Below are positions 14,869 through 22,752 of a stretch of 22,752 nt of DNA, in pieces (position 1 is the stretch's first letter; each line of letters begins with the position of its first letter). The position numbers were made by a program, and so were the translations under genes. This DNA comes from SVTX01 sp045585895 (lineage in GTDB: Bacteria; Bacillota; Clostridia; Oscillospirales; CAG-272), in assembly GCA_045585895.1 (NCBI GenBank), contig JAZMZI010000098.1, forward strand, positions 1 through 22,752, read 5' to 3'. Below the pieces are notes generated by a model. It worked only from the letters and a program-made list of their open reading frames with translations. It did not search any database and was not told the DNA's origin.

Positions 14869-16203
14869 TTATTTATCGTTGTCGTCGCCTCGCTCGCGGA
14901 TTATTAGCTTTATGGGAGTGCCCGTAAAGCCGAAGGTCTCGCGCAGACAGTTTTCAAGATAACGCTGATAGGAGAAGTGGAAAAGCTCTGCGTTGTTGCA
15001 GAAGATAACGAAGGTGGGGGGAGCTACGCTTATCTGTGTCATATAGTAGATCTTAAGTCTCTTGCCCTTGTCGGTGGGGGGCTGAGTGCGCATAGTTGCC
15101 TCGCCGAGGACGTCGTTGAGCATACCTGTGGAGATACGCATGGTGGACTGATTGTGAACGTAATTTATGCGCTCAAATATGTTGTCAACTCTCTGTCCCG
15201 TTTTCGCCGAAACGAAGATGATGGGCGCGTAGGGCATATAAGCCAGATGCTCTCTTATGCTTGCGGTGAATTCGTTGACGGTTGAATTGTCCTTTTCTAC
15301 GGAATCCCACTTGTTAACGACGATTATTGAAGCCTTGCCCGAATCGTGAGCTATACCCGCGATCTTTTCGTCCTGCTCGGTAATGCCGACGGAGGCATCG
15401 ATCATAATAAGACAGACGTCGGCGCGCTCGACAGCCATGTGTGCTCGGAGCACGCTGTATTTTTCAATATTGTCGTTGATCTTGGACTGACGGCGGATAC
15501 CCGCGGTGTCGATAAGGGTATATTTGCCGTGCACATTTTCAAGACGGCTGTCAACTGCGTCTCTGGTCGTTCCCGCGATATTTGAAACGATAAGGCGTTG
15601 TTCGCCAAGCATTTTGTTGATGATAGAGGACTTGCCCGCGTTAGGCTTACCGATAACGGCTACCTTTATGGAGTCATCCTCCTCGTCAACGTAATCCCAC
15701 TCGCCGAGAGCAGCGACGCAGGCGTCGAGCAGGTCACCCGTGCCCGAGCCGTGAACAGAGGAGACCGCGATAGGCTCGCAGTCGAATCCAAGCTCGTAAA
15801 ATTCATAGAACTCGTAGGGAAGATGTCCTACGCTGTCGCACTTGTTGATACAGGGAACGATAGGCTTGCCGCTCTTTTTGAGCATGATAGCTATGTCGCG
15901 GTCGTTTGCGGTAAGACCGGTTCTTACGTCGCACATAAAGACGATAACGTCTGCGTCCTCAACCGCGATCTGCGCCTGAAACTTCATCTGAGAGAGGATT
16001 ATATCGTCACTCTTAGGCTCGATTCCTCCCGTATCGATAACTATAAACTGCTTGCCGCACCATTCGGTCTCGCCGTAAATGCGGTCTCTCGTTACGCCGG
16101 GGACGTCCTCGACGATAGAGCGGCGCTCGCCGATAAGCTTATTGAAAAGTGTGCTTTTACCTACGTTGGGGCGACCAACGATGGCTATAATTGGCTTTGA
16201 CAT
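14869..16203 (-). CDS. der: Ribosome-assembly GTPase Der (EngA)
   Basis: Tandem-domain GTPase needed for 50S subunit maturation. The 444 aa show two complete G domains: P-loops GRPNVGKST (10-18) and GKPNAGKSS (185-193), switch/G3 motifs DTGG (57-60) and DTAG (232-235), and NKCD (120-123) and NKWD for guanine specificity. The C-terminal KH-like domain (about 360-444) is basic, suited to rRNA binding. The ATG at 16203 is preceded by AAAGGA. It follows the DUF512 gene by 80 bp, a very common neighbourhood in Clostridia. Confidence 0.96.
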   Translation of the reverse strand: MSKPIIAIVGRPNVGKSTLFNKLIGERRSIVEDVPGVTRDRIYGETEWCGKQFIVIDTGGIEPKSDDIILSQMKFQAQIAVEDADVIVFMCDVRTGLTANDRDIAIMLKKSGKPIVPCINKCDSVGHLPYEFYEFYELGFDCEPIAVSSVHGSGTGDLLDACVAALGEWDYVDEEDDSIKVAVIGKPNAGKSSIINKMLGEQRLIVSNIAGTTRDAVDSRLENVHGKYTLIDTAGIRRQSKINDNIEKYSVLRAHMAVERADVCLIMIDASVGITEQDEKIAGIAHDSGKASIIVVNKWDSVEKDNSTVNEFTASIREHLAYMPYAPIIFVSAKTGQRVDNIFERINYVHNQSTMRISTGMLNDVLGEATMRTQPPTDKGKRLKIYYMTQISVAPPTFVIFCNNAELFHFSYQRYLENCLRETFGFTGTPIKLIIRERGDDNDK

Positions 16204-16283
16204 TTTGTATCATCCTTTCTTCTTGTCGATTTATCTTTAGTCTGCCGCGAGAGAAGAATGACGCTGCGGACGGTGATAGCTTT

Positions 16284-17606
16284 TTAAATATTGTGTTCTA
16301 CTCCGAGAACGTCGCAAATAAATCCCTCGCCGCTTTCTCTCGAGGGAGAGACGGGCACGCCCAGCTTTTTCGACAGCTCTTCGGGCGACGTATCATCAAG
16401 GAAGAGGTCTCCGTCGGCGCGGAGAGCGTTGGAGGGGAAGAGAAGCAGGTCACCGAGCTGCTTGCCCGAAAGTTGCTCGGAAATGTCTTTTCCCGTAAGG
16501 AGACCCGAAACGGTAATGGTCTCGCCGAAGAAATAGTTGATTATCTTGTGGACGTCTACCCGTAAGCCTTCGACCCTCGCTTCAAGCTCTACCGCCATCG
16601 ATTTTATCGTGTGATAAGCGGCAACTCCCGTGGCGATAGAAACGTGTCGCGGAGCATTATAGGCTTCAAGATATTCGTCGAGATAGTCAAGCTCATCCTT
16701 GAATTCGGTCATAAGCGAGGTTATCATTCCAACGCCGTTTTCAATCTGGGGATATCCCTCATAGTAATCCTCGGAGGGGAGCGGTAGCTCTGCTTTGAGA
16801 TAGAATTCATCGGAGCAGAAGAACATTCTGCTTCCGTTTTTCTCCTCAAACTCTTTTGCGAAACGGTCAACCTGTTTGATAACCTCGGCAGATTCCTCTT
16901 TTGTAAATCCTTCGAGAGGATAGAGATTTTCACGGAATCGCGTAAGTCCTGCTGGGACTATTGAAACGCTCTGCATAGCAGGGAACAGTTCCGAAAGGTC
17001 GCGCATTGAGCGGTCAAGCTCGTGCCCGTCGTTAAGTCCCTTGCAAAGAACTATCTGACCGCAAAGAGAAATGCCCGCGTCGGCAAGACGCTTCATATAG
17101 GAGAGAACCTCGCCAGCTCTTTTGTTGTGCATCATTTTGACGCGCAGGTCGGGATTGGTGGTGTGTACCGAGATGTTGACGGGGGAAATGTGCATCTCGA
17201 TTATGCGTTCGATATCCTTGTCGTGAAGATTGGTTAAGGTGATGTAGTTGCCGTGGAGGAAAGAAAGACGGGAATCGTCGTCCTTGAAATAGAGGGTCTT
17301 TCTCATACCCTTGGGCAACTGATCGATAAAACAGAAAACGCACTTGTTTTCGCAAGAATGTTTTTTATCCATAAGGGGGGTCTCAAAGTCGAGACCGATA
17401 TCGTCGTACTGCTGTTTTTTAATAACAACCTCAAACTCTTCGTTTCCGCGCCCGATTTTTAACGTGACGCTTCTCTCTGCTAAGAAAAAACGATAATCAA
17501 GAACGTCGCATATTTCTCTGCCGTTTATTGATATCAAATTATCGCCTGCCGCGATACCTGCGGCGTCTGCGCGGCTACCCTTGTCTACGGTAGTGATCCT
17601 GACCAT
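16284..17606 (-). CDS. DUF512 family radical-SAM-like protein with PDZ domain
   Basis: The 440-aa protein has an N-terminal PDZ-like domain (about 1-65, RADAAGIAAGDNLISING), then a Cys cluster C85-x3-C89-x2-C92 (HSCENKCVFCFIDQ) of radical-SAM type able to bind a 4Fe-4S cluster, a TIM-barrel-like middle, and the C-terminal DUF512 region (about 275-435, with GLLTGKDI and LRADGDLFLDD). The substrate is not known. It is the standard upstream neighbour of der in many Firmicutes, which strengthens the family call. AAGGAGG lies 10 bases before the ATG. The promoter at 17650-17678 serves this gene and probably the operon through obgE. Confidence 0.9.
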   Translation of the reverse strand: MVRITTVDKGSRADAAGIAAGDNLISINGREICDVLDYRFFLAERSVTLKIGRGNEEFEVVIKKQQYDDIGLDFETPLMDKKHSCENKCVFCFIDQLPKGMRKTLYFKDDDSRLSFLHGNYITLTNLHDKDIERIIEMHISPVNISVHTTNPDLRVKMMHNKRAGEVLSYMKRLADAGISLCGQIVLCKGLNDGHELDRSMRDLSELFPAMQSVSIVPAGLTRFRENLYPLEGFTKEESAEVIKQVDRFAKEFEEKNGSRMFFCSDEFYLKAELPLPSEDYYEGYPQIENGVGMITSLMTEFKDELDYLDEYLEAYNAPRHVSIATGVAAYHTIKSMAVELEARVEGLRVDVHKIINYFFGETITVSGLLTGKDISEQLSGKQLGDLLLFPSNALRADGDLFLDDTSPEELSKKLGVPVSPSRESGEGFICDVLGVEHNI

Positions 17607-17649
17607 ACGAGATTCGCCTCCTTCTTTTGCGCATTTTAAACCATTCTAC

Positions 17650-17678
17650 ATTATATCATATAATACTGCGTTTTGCAA
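17650..17678 (-). promoter_or_regulatory. Promoter of the DUF512-der-obgE operon
   Basis: Minus strand: TTGCAA (17678-17673), 17-bp spacer, TATAAT (17655-17650), about 44 bp before the DUF512 start. Confidence 0.8.
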
Positions 17679-17736
17679 GTGCTTTTTGCCATTTCGAAAA
17701 ATCTCGTGAAAAACGCTTAAAAATTTTTCAAATCTA

Positions 17737-17765
17737 TTGTAAAATTCGATAAATTATGTTATAAT
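17737..17765 (+). promoter_or_regulatory. Promoter of the exonuclease-thiI-PRT operon
   Basis: TTGTAA (17737-17742), 17-bp spacer, TATAAT (17760-17765). It is divergent from the DUF512 promoter 59 bp away. Transcription would begin near 17772. Confidence 0.8.
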
Positions 17766-17771
17766 ATACTG

Positions 17772-17967
17772 ATTATGCAAAGTTTCAAGGGAAAAAGACG
17801 GCGGCGGATAGTGTTGTTTGCCGATGGGTCACGTTTGCATATCAGTAATGGTTTAAAATTTTGATTATATACATCCGCATAGCAATAAGACGGTAATGCG
17901 TGGGTCCGACGGCAATAATGCCTCCGATCTGCGCCGAGTCTCTGCGCGCGGAAGTCTGGAGGAAGAA
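17772..17967 (+). other. ~196-nt 5' leader with several possible hairpins
   Basis: From the expected transcript start, ATGCAAA (17775-17781) can pair with TTTGCAT (17834-17840), closing a domain of about 66 nt with an internal CGGC/GCCG helix. Further on, CGCAT (17876-17880) pairs with ATGCG (17896-17900), and GGCA-ATAA-TGCC forms at 17911-17922. No poly-U terminator is seen and it does not match a riboswitch class I know. An in-frame ATG at 17896 could put part of it in the coding region, but that ATG has no ribosome site. Confidence 0.4.
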
Positions 17968-19068
17968 TTGAGCAATACTATGAAGCTCCGCTCCGGCGCG
18001 ACCATAAAGCAGGTCAGCCGAGAAGAGGCGGACAAAAAGAACTATCTGACGCGTGGAGTTCTGACACAGATGCACCTTATGCCCAACGGCGATCCCGCCG
18101 CATACGATATGGCGGAGGACGGCAGCATCATTTATTATTTCGATCCCACGAGAGTTACCGAAGCTCCCCCCGAGCAGTGGTACTATCCCAGAAGCCGCAA
18201 GGAGAACAGAACGCTCGAGAGCGGCACTGTTATCGAAAGAATGAGCATAAAGCGCGCGGCATCCTGCGGTTATTATACCCGCGAACGCCTGTCCCAGATG
18301 CACTACGACGTTATCGAGGAGCCTGTTGCGTTTACCGTCAAGGGTGACGGTAACACCCTCTATTTTTACGACAAAAAAACCGCCCTTCGCTTGCCTCTCA
18401 ACTGCGTTAAGTGTGGAAAGGACATCCGCTATAAGAAAAAGCTCTGCCGCACCTGCTATGAGGAGGATCTTGCAGTCCGCCGCGAGGAGGGAGACAAGTA
18501 CAGAAACGCCTATTACGGTATGGACAGAAAAAAGGTGCTTTTCTTCGACCTTGAATTAACGGGCGTATACGATCACGACGAGATCATTTCAATCTCTGTC
18601 TGCGACGGCGAGGGAAGCATTATTATGGACACTCTCGTAAAGCCCGCTCACAAGAAAAAGTGGAAGAATACCGAAAAGATACACGGAATAACCCCCGAAA
18701 TGGTTACGGATGCGCCTATGCTTGACGACCTTATCCCCGAGATCAAGGATATTTTCGCGAAGTGCGATAATCTTATCGCCTACGGCGTTTCCACCGATTA
18801 CAGCCACATCAAGTACATCTACGAGACCGACCGAGAGAGAGAATGGCTTAAGGAAAAGACCCGTTGCTGCGCTAATGAATTCGTTCGCTACGCTCACGAG
18901 CACGCGCCCGATCTTGCCCATATGTCCCTGACCGACGCTATGGCGCTTTTTGAGGTTGAATGGGACGGTATTGCCCACACGTCTATTGCCGATACTGTCG
19001 GATGTATGAAGGTCTGGGAAAAGCTCTTTCCTCACTATTATGAGACCGAAGCGGAGGTTGCGGACTGA
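17968..19068 (+). CDS. DEDDh exonuclease with duplicated N-terminal module and zinc ribbon
   Basis: The C-terminal half (about 188-355) is a DnaQ/RNase T-type 3'-5' exonuclease with D194 and E196 (FFDLELTG), D277 (VSTDYSH), and H337 and D342 (HTSIAD), the complete DEDDh set. Before it are two related ~60-residue units (about 7-66 and 83-142) sharing L-x-SG, a TR...L-x-QMH core, and a DG...IYYFD or LYFYD end, then a four-Cys zinc ribbon (C146, C149, C160, C163). TTG 17968 is chosen because GGAGG lies 5 bases upstream and the first repeat begins just after it. ATG 17896 (24 residues longer) lacks a ribosome site; ATG 17980 is too far from GGAGG. The substrate is unknown. The stop overlaps thiI (TGATG). 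Confidence 0.8.
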   Translation: MSNTMKLRSGATIKQVSREEADKKNYLTRGVLTQMHLMPNGDPAAYDMAEDGSIIYYFDPTRVTEAPPEQWYYPRSRKENRTLESGTVIERMSIKRAASCGYYTRERLSQMHYDVIEEPVAFTVKGDGNTLYFYDKKTALRLPLNCVKCGKDIRYKKKLCRTCYEEDLAVRREEGDKYRNAYYGMDRKKVLFFDLELTGVYDHDEIISISVCDGEGSIIMDTLVKPAHKKKWKNTEKIHGITPEMVTDAPMLDDLIPEIKDIFAKCDNLIAYGVSTDYSHIKYIYETDREREWLKEKTRCCANEFVRYAHEHAPDLAHMSLTDAMALFEVEWDGIAHTSIADTVGCMKVWEKLFPHYYETEAEVAD

Positions 19069-20246
19069 TGAAAGAGATCTTACTTTGTAAATACGGTGAA
19101 ATAGTTCTCAAAGGAGCGAATAAGCGCTATTTTGAGGATTCTCTCTGCAAGGAGCTTCGTATAAGAGCGAAGAAGCACGGTAATTTTGATATTATACGCG
19201 CGCAGAGCACTATTTATATCGAGCCTCAGGACGATTTTGCCGATATCGACGGAATGTTCGAGTCGGCTATGAAGACCTTCGGTATCGTAGCAATCGGACG
19301 CGCCGCCGTCTGCGAAAAGAATCTTGATGATATCAAGAGAGTAACGAAAGAATATATTCCTCAGTTCCTTGAGGGTAAAAAGACCTTTAAAGTCGAGGGA
19401 AAGAGAAGCGATAAGACCTTCCCCTTAAATTCCATGGAGCTTTCCGAAATACTCGGAGGCGAGATTCTTGACGCTACCCACGGACGTATCAAGGTCGACG
19501 TAAGGAAGCCCGACGTCGTGGTCAAGATCGAGATCCGAGAGAGAGCGGCTTACGTTCACGCGGGACAGTTCAAGGCGGCGGGAGGACTTCCCGTAGGCTC
19601 GGGTGGACACGGAATGCTGCTTTTGTCCGGCGGTATCGATTCTCCCGTTGCGGGATATATGATGGCAAAGAGGGGACTTCGCGTTGAAGCCGTTCACTTT
19701 GAGTCCTTCCCCTACACCAGCGAGATGGCGAGGGATAAGGTCATAAGACTTGCGAGAACCGTTGCGGCGTATACGGGTGACGTTTACGTTCACGTTGTAT
19801 CTCTTACCCATATTCAGGAGGAGATCGCAAAGCACTGCGAGGAGGATTATTTCACCCTCCTGCTCCGCAGATATATGATGAATATTGCCTGCCGTATCGC
19901 TGCCGATCACGACAGTAAGTGCCTTATTACGGGTGAGAGCCTCGGTCAGGTGGCAAGTCAGACCATGGAGGCGATCGCCGTTACCGATAACGCATCCACA
20001 CTGCCTGTTTTCCGCCCCTGTATAGGAATGGATAAAGAGGAGATCGTTGAGATCGCAAGAAAGATAGGTACCTTCGATATTTCAATCGAGCCTTACGAGG
20101 ATTGCTGTACCGTATTCACTCCCCGTCACCCCAGAACCAAGCCCGTCCTTGAAAAGGTCCTTCGAGAAGAGCAGAAGCTTGACTTCGAGGCTCTTGTGGC
20201 AGAGGCAATCGAGGGCGCATACACTATAAGAGCTCAGGCGTTTTAA
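19068..20246 (+). CDS. thiI: tRNA 4-thiouridine synthase ThiI (no rhodanese domain)
   Basis: Adenylates U8 of tRNA and inserts sulfur to make 4-thiouridine; it can also serve thiazole synthesis. The 392 aa contain an N-terminal ferredoxin-like and THUMP region (about 1-165, RNA binding) and the PP-loop ATPase domain with SGGIDSP (187-193) and the C-terminal EDCCTVFTPRHP segment. The E. coli enzyme's C-terminal rhodanese domain is absent, as in Bacillus-type ThiI, which receives sulfur from a cysteine desulfurase instead; no desulfurase gene is in this window. The start overlaps the exonuclease stop by one base, a sign of coupled translation. Confidence 0.95.
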   Translation: MKEILLCKYGEIVLKGANKRYFEDSLCKELRIRAKKHGNFDIIRAQSTIYIEPQDDFADIDGMFESAMKTFGIVAIGRAAVCEKNLDDIKRVTKEYIPQFLEGKKTFKVEGKRSDKTFPLNSMELSEILGGEILDATHGRIKVDVRKPDVVVKIEIRERAAYVHAGQFKAAGGLPVGSGGHGMLLLSGGIDSPVAGYMMAKRGLRVEAVHFESFPYTSEMARDKVIRLARTVAAYTGDVYVHVVSLTHIQEEIAKHCEEDYFTLLLRRYMMNIACRIAADHDSKCLITGESLGQVASQTMEAIAVTDNASTLPVFRPCIGMDKEEIVEIARKIGTFDISIEPYEDCCTVFTPRHPRTKPVLEKVLREEQKLDFEALVAEAIEGAYTIRAQAF

Positions 20247-20273
20247 CACTAATAATATATAATGGAGATTGTT

Positions 20274-20837
20274 ATGGAACAGAAGTATTACAGAATGAAT
20301 ATTGCGGGACTCGACAGAGATCTGCCGATCTGTCCCCTTAACGAAAATCTTATGATCGCGGGTTTCGTAATCTTTGGAGACCCCGAGCTGACCTCGGCTT
20401 GCGCGTCTGCGTTGCTTGAAAAGGCACCCGAGTACGATTATCTTATTTCCGCCGAAGCCAAGGGCATTCCGCTGGTTCATGAGATGGCTCGCCTTTCGGG
20501 AAACAAGAAATATTTTCTCGCAAGAAAGGCGCCGAAGCTTTATATGACGGGCGTTTTCGGAGTTGAGGTCAAGTCTATTACCACCGCGGCAACTCAGCAT
20601 CTTTATCTTGACAAAGCAGATGCAAACGAGATGAGCGGCAAAAAAGTGCTGATCGTTGACGACGTTATATCCACGGGTGAGTCGCTTCGCGCAATTGAAG
20701 CTCTCGTTGCTCAGGCGGGCGGAGAGATAGTTGGAAGAATGGCGATACTTGCCGAGGGCGACGCAGCTGAGAGAGAAGATCTTATCTATCTTGAAAAGCT
20801 TCCTCTTTTTGACGGCGAAGGAAAGCCTCTCGCTTAA
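20274..20837 (+). CDS. Phosphoribosyltransferase, adenine/purine type
   Basis: Transfers a phosphoribosyl group from PRPP to a nucleobase, probably in purine salvage. The 187-aa protein carries the type I PRTase signature VLIVDDVISTGES (125-137, acidic pair D129-D130) and an N-terminal hood region (AGLDRDLPICPLNENLMIAG) as in adenine PRTase-like proteins of Clostridia. Adenine is the best guess; xanthine cannot be excluded. ATG 20274 has GGAG 6 bases upstream, better than the ATG 12 bases earlier. It follows thiI by 27 bp and is probably co-transcribed. Confidence 0.85.
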   Translation: MEQKYYRMNIAGLDRDLPICPLNENLMIAGFVIFGDPELTSACASALLEKAPEYDYLISAEAKGIPLVHEMARLSGNKKYFLARKAPKLYMTGVFGVEVKSITTAATQHLYLDKADANEMSGKKVLIVDDVISTGESLRAIEALVAQAGGEIVGRMAILAEGDAAEREDLIYLEKLPLFDGEGKPLA

Positions 20838-20906
20838 CTAAACAATTCCGGAGCAGGCGAGCTTCGCTTGCAAAGAACAGAGAATAACGAAAGGATTTTA
20901 AATAAA

Positions 20907-22752
20907 ATGGCAGAATTTTTAACTAATGAAGACAAAAGAAGCTGTTATTGTGCCGAGGTTAACGAAGGCATGATCGGCGAAAAGGTATGCGTTATGGGTT
21001 GGGTTCAGAGACAGAGAGACCTTGGCGCGCTTATATTCATTGACCTCCGCGACAGAACGGGTATAGTTCAGCTTGCTTTCGACGATACCACAGACAGAGA
21101 AGTCTTCGACAAGGCGTTCGCTTGCCGCGCAGAGTACGTGGTTTGCGTTCACGGTACCGTTCGTCCCCGCGGTGAGGGCGCGGTTAACCTCAATATCCCC
21201 ACAGGTAAGATCGAAATTTACGTTGAGAGCATGAAGGTGCTGAGTGCGGCGCAGACCCCTCCTTTTGAAGTCAGCGACTCCAAGAAGGTTAAGGACGAGA
21301 CTGCCCTTAAGTACAGATACGTTGACCTTCGCCGTCCTGAGCTTCAGAAGAATATCAAGATGCGCCACGACATCGCTCGCGTCGCAAGAGAATATTACTA
21401 CGAGAACGGATTCTACGAGATCGAGACTCCTATGATGATCAAGGCGACCCCCGAGGGTGCCCGCGACTATCTCGTGCCCTCGAGAATCCACAAGGGAAGC
21501 TTCTACGCGCTCCCTCAGTCCCCTCAGATCTATAAGCAGCTTCTTATGCTTTCGGGCTTTGACCGCTACATTCAGCTCGCGCGTTGCTTCCGCGACGAGG
21601 ACCTTCGCGCTGACCGTCAGCCCGAGTTTACCCAGATAGACCTTGAGATGTCCTTCGCTACCATGGAAGATATTATGGCTATGAATGAGGGATTCATCAA
21701 GAGAGTTTTCAAGGAAGTGCTTGACGTTGAGATTGAAACTCCTATGCAGAGACTTACTTTCGCAGAGGCTATGGAGAGATACGGTTCGGACAAGCCTGAT
21801 ACCCGTTTCGGCATGGAGATTCAGAACATTTCCGAGGCTGTTAAGTCGAGCGAGTTCGTAGTATTTAAGTCTGCTATTGAGAACGGTGGTAGCGTTCGCT
21901 GCATCGTTGCAAAGAATGCCGCAAGCGTACTTACGAGAAAAGAGATAGATAAGCTTACCGAACACGCAAAGGGAATCGGAGCAAAGGGACTTGCATATGT
22001 AAGATGGGCAGACGAGGCTCCCAATTGTTCCTTCGCAAAGTTCATGACTGCCGAGGAGCTTGAGGCTATTTATGCATCCGTCGGATTTGAAAAGGGCGAC
22101 GTAATGCTTATCTGCGCAGATAAGGATAAGGTGGTTCTTCCCACTCTCGGTGCACTCCGTAATATCCTTGCAAGAAAGCTCGACCTCATTCCCGAGGGTA
22201 AGTTCAACTTCCTCTGGATCACCGAGTTCCCCTTCTTCGAGTGGAACGAGGAGACCGAGCATTGGGACGCTATGCACCACCCCTTCACTATGCCTCTTGA
22301 GGAGTGCCTGCCCCAGCTTGAAAGCGATCCCGGAAGCGTTCGAGCAAAGTGCTACGATATGGTGCTTAACGGTACGGAGCTTCTTTCGGGTTCTATCCGT
22401 ATCACCGACTGGCAGCTTCAGGAAAAGATGTTCAAGGCGCTTGGGCTCACCCCCGAGGAGATCGAGGCAAAGTACGGTCTCAAGGGCGTGGCTCCCCTGC
22501 TGTTCGCTGTGGGCGATGGCAACCATTCTCTGGCGACGGCCAAGCAGTGCTATGAAAACCTGAAGAAAGTGACGCCGGAAAGCGAGTGGGCCAGTCTGCC
22601 CGCACGTTTTGCGCTGGTGGAAGTGGTGAACAACCATGACGATGCGCTGGGGTTTGAGCCGATTCATCGCGTGCTGTTTGATGTGAAGCCGGAGGAGTTC
22701 ATTGCGGCCTTTAAAGAAGCCTATCCCGATGCTTATGAGGGCAAGGGCGATG
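20907..22752 (+). CDS. aspS: Aspartate-tRNA ligase, intact to ~22478, then fused in frame to foreign sequence
   Basis: Charges tRNA-Asp. Residues 1-524 (to 22478) show the bacterial AspRS layout: N-terminal OB-fold anticodon-binding domain (about 20-110, GWVQRQRDLG), class II catalytic core with motif 1 (about 150-180) and motif 2 (FRDEDLRADRQPEFTQ, 228-243), and the bacterial GAD insertion (about 290-410). The protein should run to about 590 aa and end with motif 3 (a GLGLDR-type segment). Instead, after EEIEAKYG it turns in the same frame into a DUF1015 sequence open to the window end. Motif 3, needed for ATP binding, is missing. Ribosome site AAGGA lies 11 bases before ATG 20907. The gene is partial at the window edge. 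Confidence 0.9.
   Translation, partial: MAEFLTNEDKRSCYCAEVNEGMIGEKVCVMGWVQRQRDLGALIFIDLRDRTGIVQLAFDDTTDREVFDKAFACRAEYVVCVHGTVRPRGEGAVNLNIPTGKIEIYVESMKVLSAAQTPPFEVSDSKKVKDETALKYRYVDLRRPELQKNIKMRHDIARVAREYYYENGFYEIETPMMIKATPEGARDYLVPSRIHKGSFYALPQSPQIYKQLLMLSGFDRYIQLARCFRDEDLRADRQPEFTQIDLEMSFATMEDIMAMNEGFIKRVFKEVLDVEIETPMQRLTFAEAMERYGSDKPDTRFGMEIQNISEAVKSSEFVVFKSAIENGGSVRCIVAKNAASVLTRKEIDKLTEHAKGIGAKGLAYVRWADEAPNCSFAKFMTAEELEAIYASVGFEKGDVMLICADKDKVVLPTLGALRNILARKLDLIPEGKFNFLWITEFPFFEWNEETEHWDAMHHPFTMPLEECLPQLESDPGSVRAKCYDMVLNGTELLSGSIRITDWQLQEKMFKALGLTPEEIEAKYGLKGVAPLLFAVGDGNHSLATAKQCYENLKKVTPESEWASLPARFALVEVVNNHDDALGFEPIHRVLFDVKPEEFIAAFKEAYPDAYEGKGD
22479..22752 (+). CDS. DUF1015 family fragment joined to aspS (probable assembly chimera)
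   Basis: The last 91 codons read LKGVAPLLFAVGDGNHSLA and onward through ALVEVVNNHDD and FEPIHRVLFDV, recognisable as the middle of a DUF1015 protein and unrelated to aspartyl-tRNA synthetase. Codon use changes at the junction: eight of nine Leu codons are CTG and all eight Val codons are GTG, whereas the preceding aspS prefers CTT/CTC and GTT. No start codon, ribosome site or intergenic gap separates the two. A DNA join between different genomes or loci, most likely in assembly, explains this best. Confidence 0.75.

Noticed and set aside
20838..20906. T-box or other leader before aspS
   Set aside because: The gap is only 69 bp, with one weak hairpin (GCGAG/CTTGC) and no T-box signature or terminator.
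20919..22667. 582-aa minus-strand open frame
   Set aside because: Antisense shadow of aspS, which has its own ribosome site and class II synthetase motifs on the plus strand.
1..22752. CRISPR array, rRNA, prophage structural genes or insertion-sequence transposase
   Set aside because: None of their signatures was found on either strand.

Overview
The window looks like chromosome of an uncultured gut-type Clostridia (Firmicutes). Reasons: Gram-positive style AGGAGG ribosome sites, near-consensus sigma-A promoters with 17-18 bp spacers, a SleB-type cortex/wall hydrolase, an ObgE with the C-terminal OCT domain, a DUF512 radical-SAM protein beside der, a ThiI without rhodanese domain, and a conjugative-element end with tyrosine recombinases at a tRNA gene. 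The species cannot be named from the sequence alone.

Region 1 (1-3850) is the right end of an integrative conjugative or mobilizable element. It holds the tail of a Sel1-repeat protein (probably a relaxase), a 31-bp remnant of an integrase start, two tandem tyrosine recombinases (387 and 480 aa), terminators, and an intact tRNA-Pro(UGG) on the minus strand with its CCA end facing the integrases. A ~115-nt structured repeat occurs twice in inverted orientation (635-750 and 3716-3828), with compensatory base changes in two stems. Copy 2 directly abuts a 19-nt 5' fragment of a second tRNA-Pro, which lies downstream of a perfect consensus promoter.

Region 2 (3850-5500) is a gene-poor stretch followed by an exported SleB-like wall hydrolase whose promoter is embedded in a large hairpin.

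Region 3 (5496-11740) is a small carbohydrate locus: an AraC regulator divergent from a metallophosphoesterase, a GH2 glycosidase broken by an in-frame TAG at codon 26, a GH51 alpha-L-arabinofuranosidase and a PHP-family phosphoesterase, ending in a strong terminator. None of the enzymes has a signal peptide and no transporter is present, so the substrate is probably a short arabinose/galactose-containing oligosaccharide handled in the cytoplasm.

Region 4 (11756-17606, minus strand) is housekeeping: DUF512 radical-SAM protein, der, an unknown two-helix membrane protein, obgE, then a 0.55-kb repeat-rich gap and ppa.

Region 5 (17737-22752, plus strand) is a probable operon with a ~200-nt structured leader: a DEDDh exonuclease with a duplicated N-terminal module and zinc ribbon, thiI, a purine-type phosphoribosyltransferase and aspS. 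At about 22479 aspS switches in frame, with an abrupt change in codon use, into a DUF1015 protein segment. AspRS motif 3 is lost, so the last ~275 bp are most likely an assembly chimera.
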